Part shown: in pieces, positions 63,911-64,000 of the stretch | How positions within the stretch are numbered: the first letter of the stretch is position 1 | How the letters are laid out: each line of letters starts with the position of its first letter | Source of the DNA: Actinomycetales bacterium | GTDB taxonomy: Bacteria > Actinomycetota > Actinomycetes > Actinomycetales > Dermatophilaceae | Reading direction: 5' to 3' | NCBI GenBank assembly: GCA_016710385.1 | Contig: JADJVX010000005.1 | Coordinates: forward strand, 9,665 to 73,664 | Length of the DNA: 64,000 nucleotides | Notes under the pieces: generated by a model | Database searches by the model: none | Told to the model about the DNA's origin: nothing | The model's input: only the letters and a program-made list of their open reading frames with translations | Position numbers and translations under genes: made by a program

Positions 63911-63926
63911 CGTGACGCGCGTCACG
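63911..63926. promoter_or_regulatory. Palindromic CRP/GlxR-like operator upstream of sucC
   Basis: A perfect 16-base palindrome CGTGACGCGCGTCACG, with the half-site spacing GTGA-N6-TCAC of CRP-family regulators such as GlxR or mycobacterial CRP. It lies about 150 bases upstream of the sucC start. Regulation by carbon supply would make sense for sucCD, but binding is inference. Confidence 0.5.
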
Positions 63927-64000
63927 CCTTCGTCAACGGCGGGCGACACGGCCCGCTCAGCCGACCGAGACCTCCTGGCCCGCGGGCACGAGCAGCACCC

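Noticed and set aside
63957..64000. End of a minus-strand frame (LLVPAGQEVSVG stop) at the right edge
   Set aside because: Only about 13 codons are visible; it could be the C-terminus of the gene upstream of sucC but cannot be supported.

Overview
The window is high-GC actinobacterial DNA. The b558-type succinate dehydrogenase, monomeric isocitrate dehydrogenase, SatD-type regulator, DUF3017, DUF6350 and DUF6541 proteins, secreted cell-wall-binding-repeat-2 proteins and frequent GTG starts with GTGA overlaps all point to Micrococcales. An Intrasporangiaceae-like genus is my best guess, but this is inference; no rRNA or tRNA gene is visible.

Layout. 0-7.9 kb: end of sdhC, sdhA, sdhB, a penicillin-binding carboxypeptidase, a YihY/BrkB membrane protein, a 2H phosphoesterase and galK. 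8.2-15.4 kb: a poly-gamma-glutamate-type operon (pgsB, a double-length pgsC, pgsA/capA) led by two degenerate histidine-kinase-ATPase-like paralogues, a 43-residue membrane peptide and a degenerate GGDEF-like membrane protein. 15.5-25.7 kb: core genes icd, aqpZ, satD, mdh, DUF3017, folD, a DMT transporter, purH and purN. 25.8-49.6 kb: a surface polysaccharide locus holding a flippase, a polymerase fused to a Wzz-like domain, four glycosyl or sugar-phosphate transferases, a complete WbpA/B/E/D/I-type set for a diacetamido-mannuronic acid nucleotide sugar, a CapD/FlaA1-like enzyme and two cell-wall-binding proteins. 49.7-58.9 kb: nested insertion sequences. 59.1-63.8 kb: an acyltransferase-like membrane protein, a DUF6350 protein, sucD and a frameshifted sucC.

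How the parts relate. SucC, SucD, SdhABC, Icd and Mdh are TCA-cycle enzymes. All genes from sucC through DUF6350 and from purN through folD lie on the minus strand. In many actinobacteria sucC-sucD-DUF6350-purN-purH is contiguous, so the polysaccharide locus and IS region look like about 34.6 kb inserted between DUF6350 and purN. The Wbp enzymes, flippase, polymerase, initiating sugar-phosphate transferase and glycosyltransferases would act together to build and export a cell-surface polymer.

The most unusual signal is not a gene. The word GTATGCC/GGCATAC, often extended to GTATGCCGTG, occurs about 58 times by hand count, 29 in each orientation. It appears in several reading frames and between genes, and once as a perfect inverted pair forming a terminator after sdhB. 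It is absent from about 46.5 to 61.0 kb, the low-GC and IS-rich part. It behaves like a genome-wide word comparable to DNA uptake sequences, and its absence marks recently acquired DNA. The IS region preserves a readable history: one transposase gene is split by two IS30-family insertions with 3-bp target duplications and can be rejoined codon by codon.
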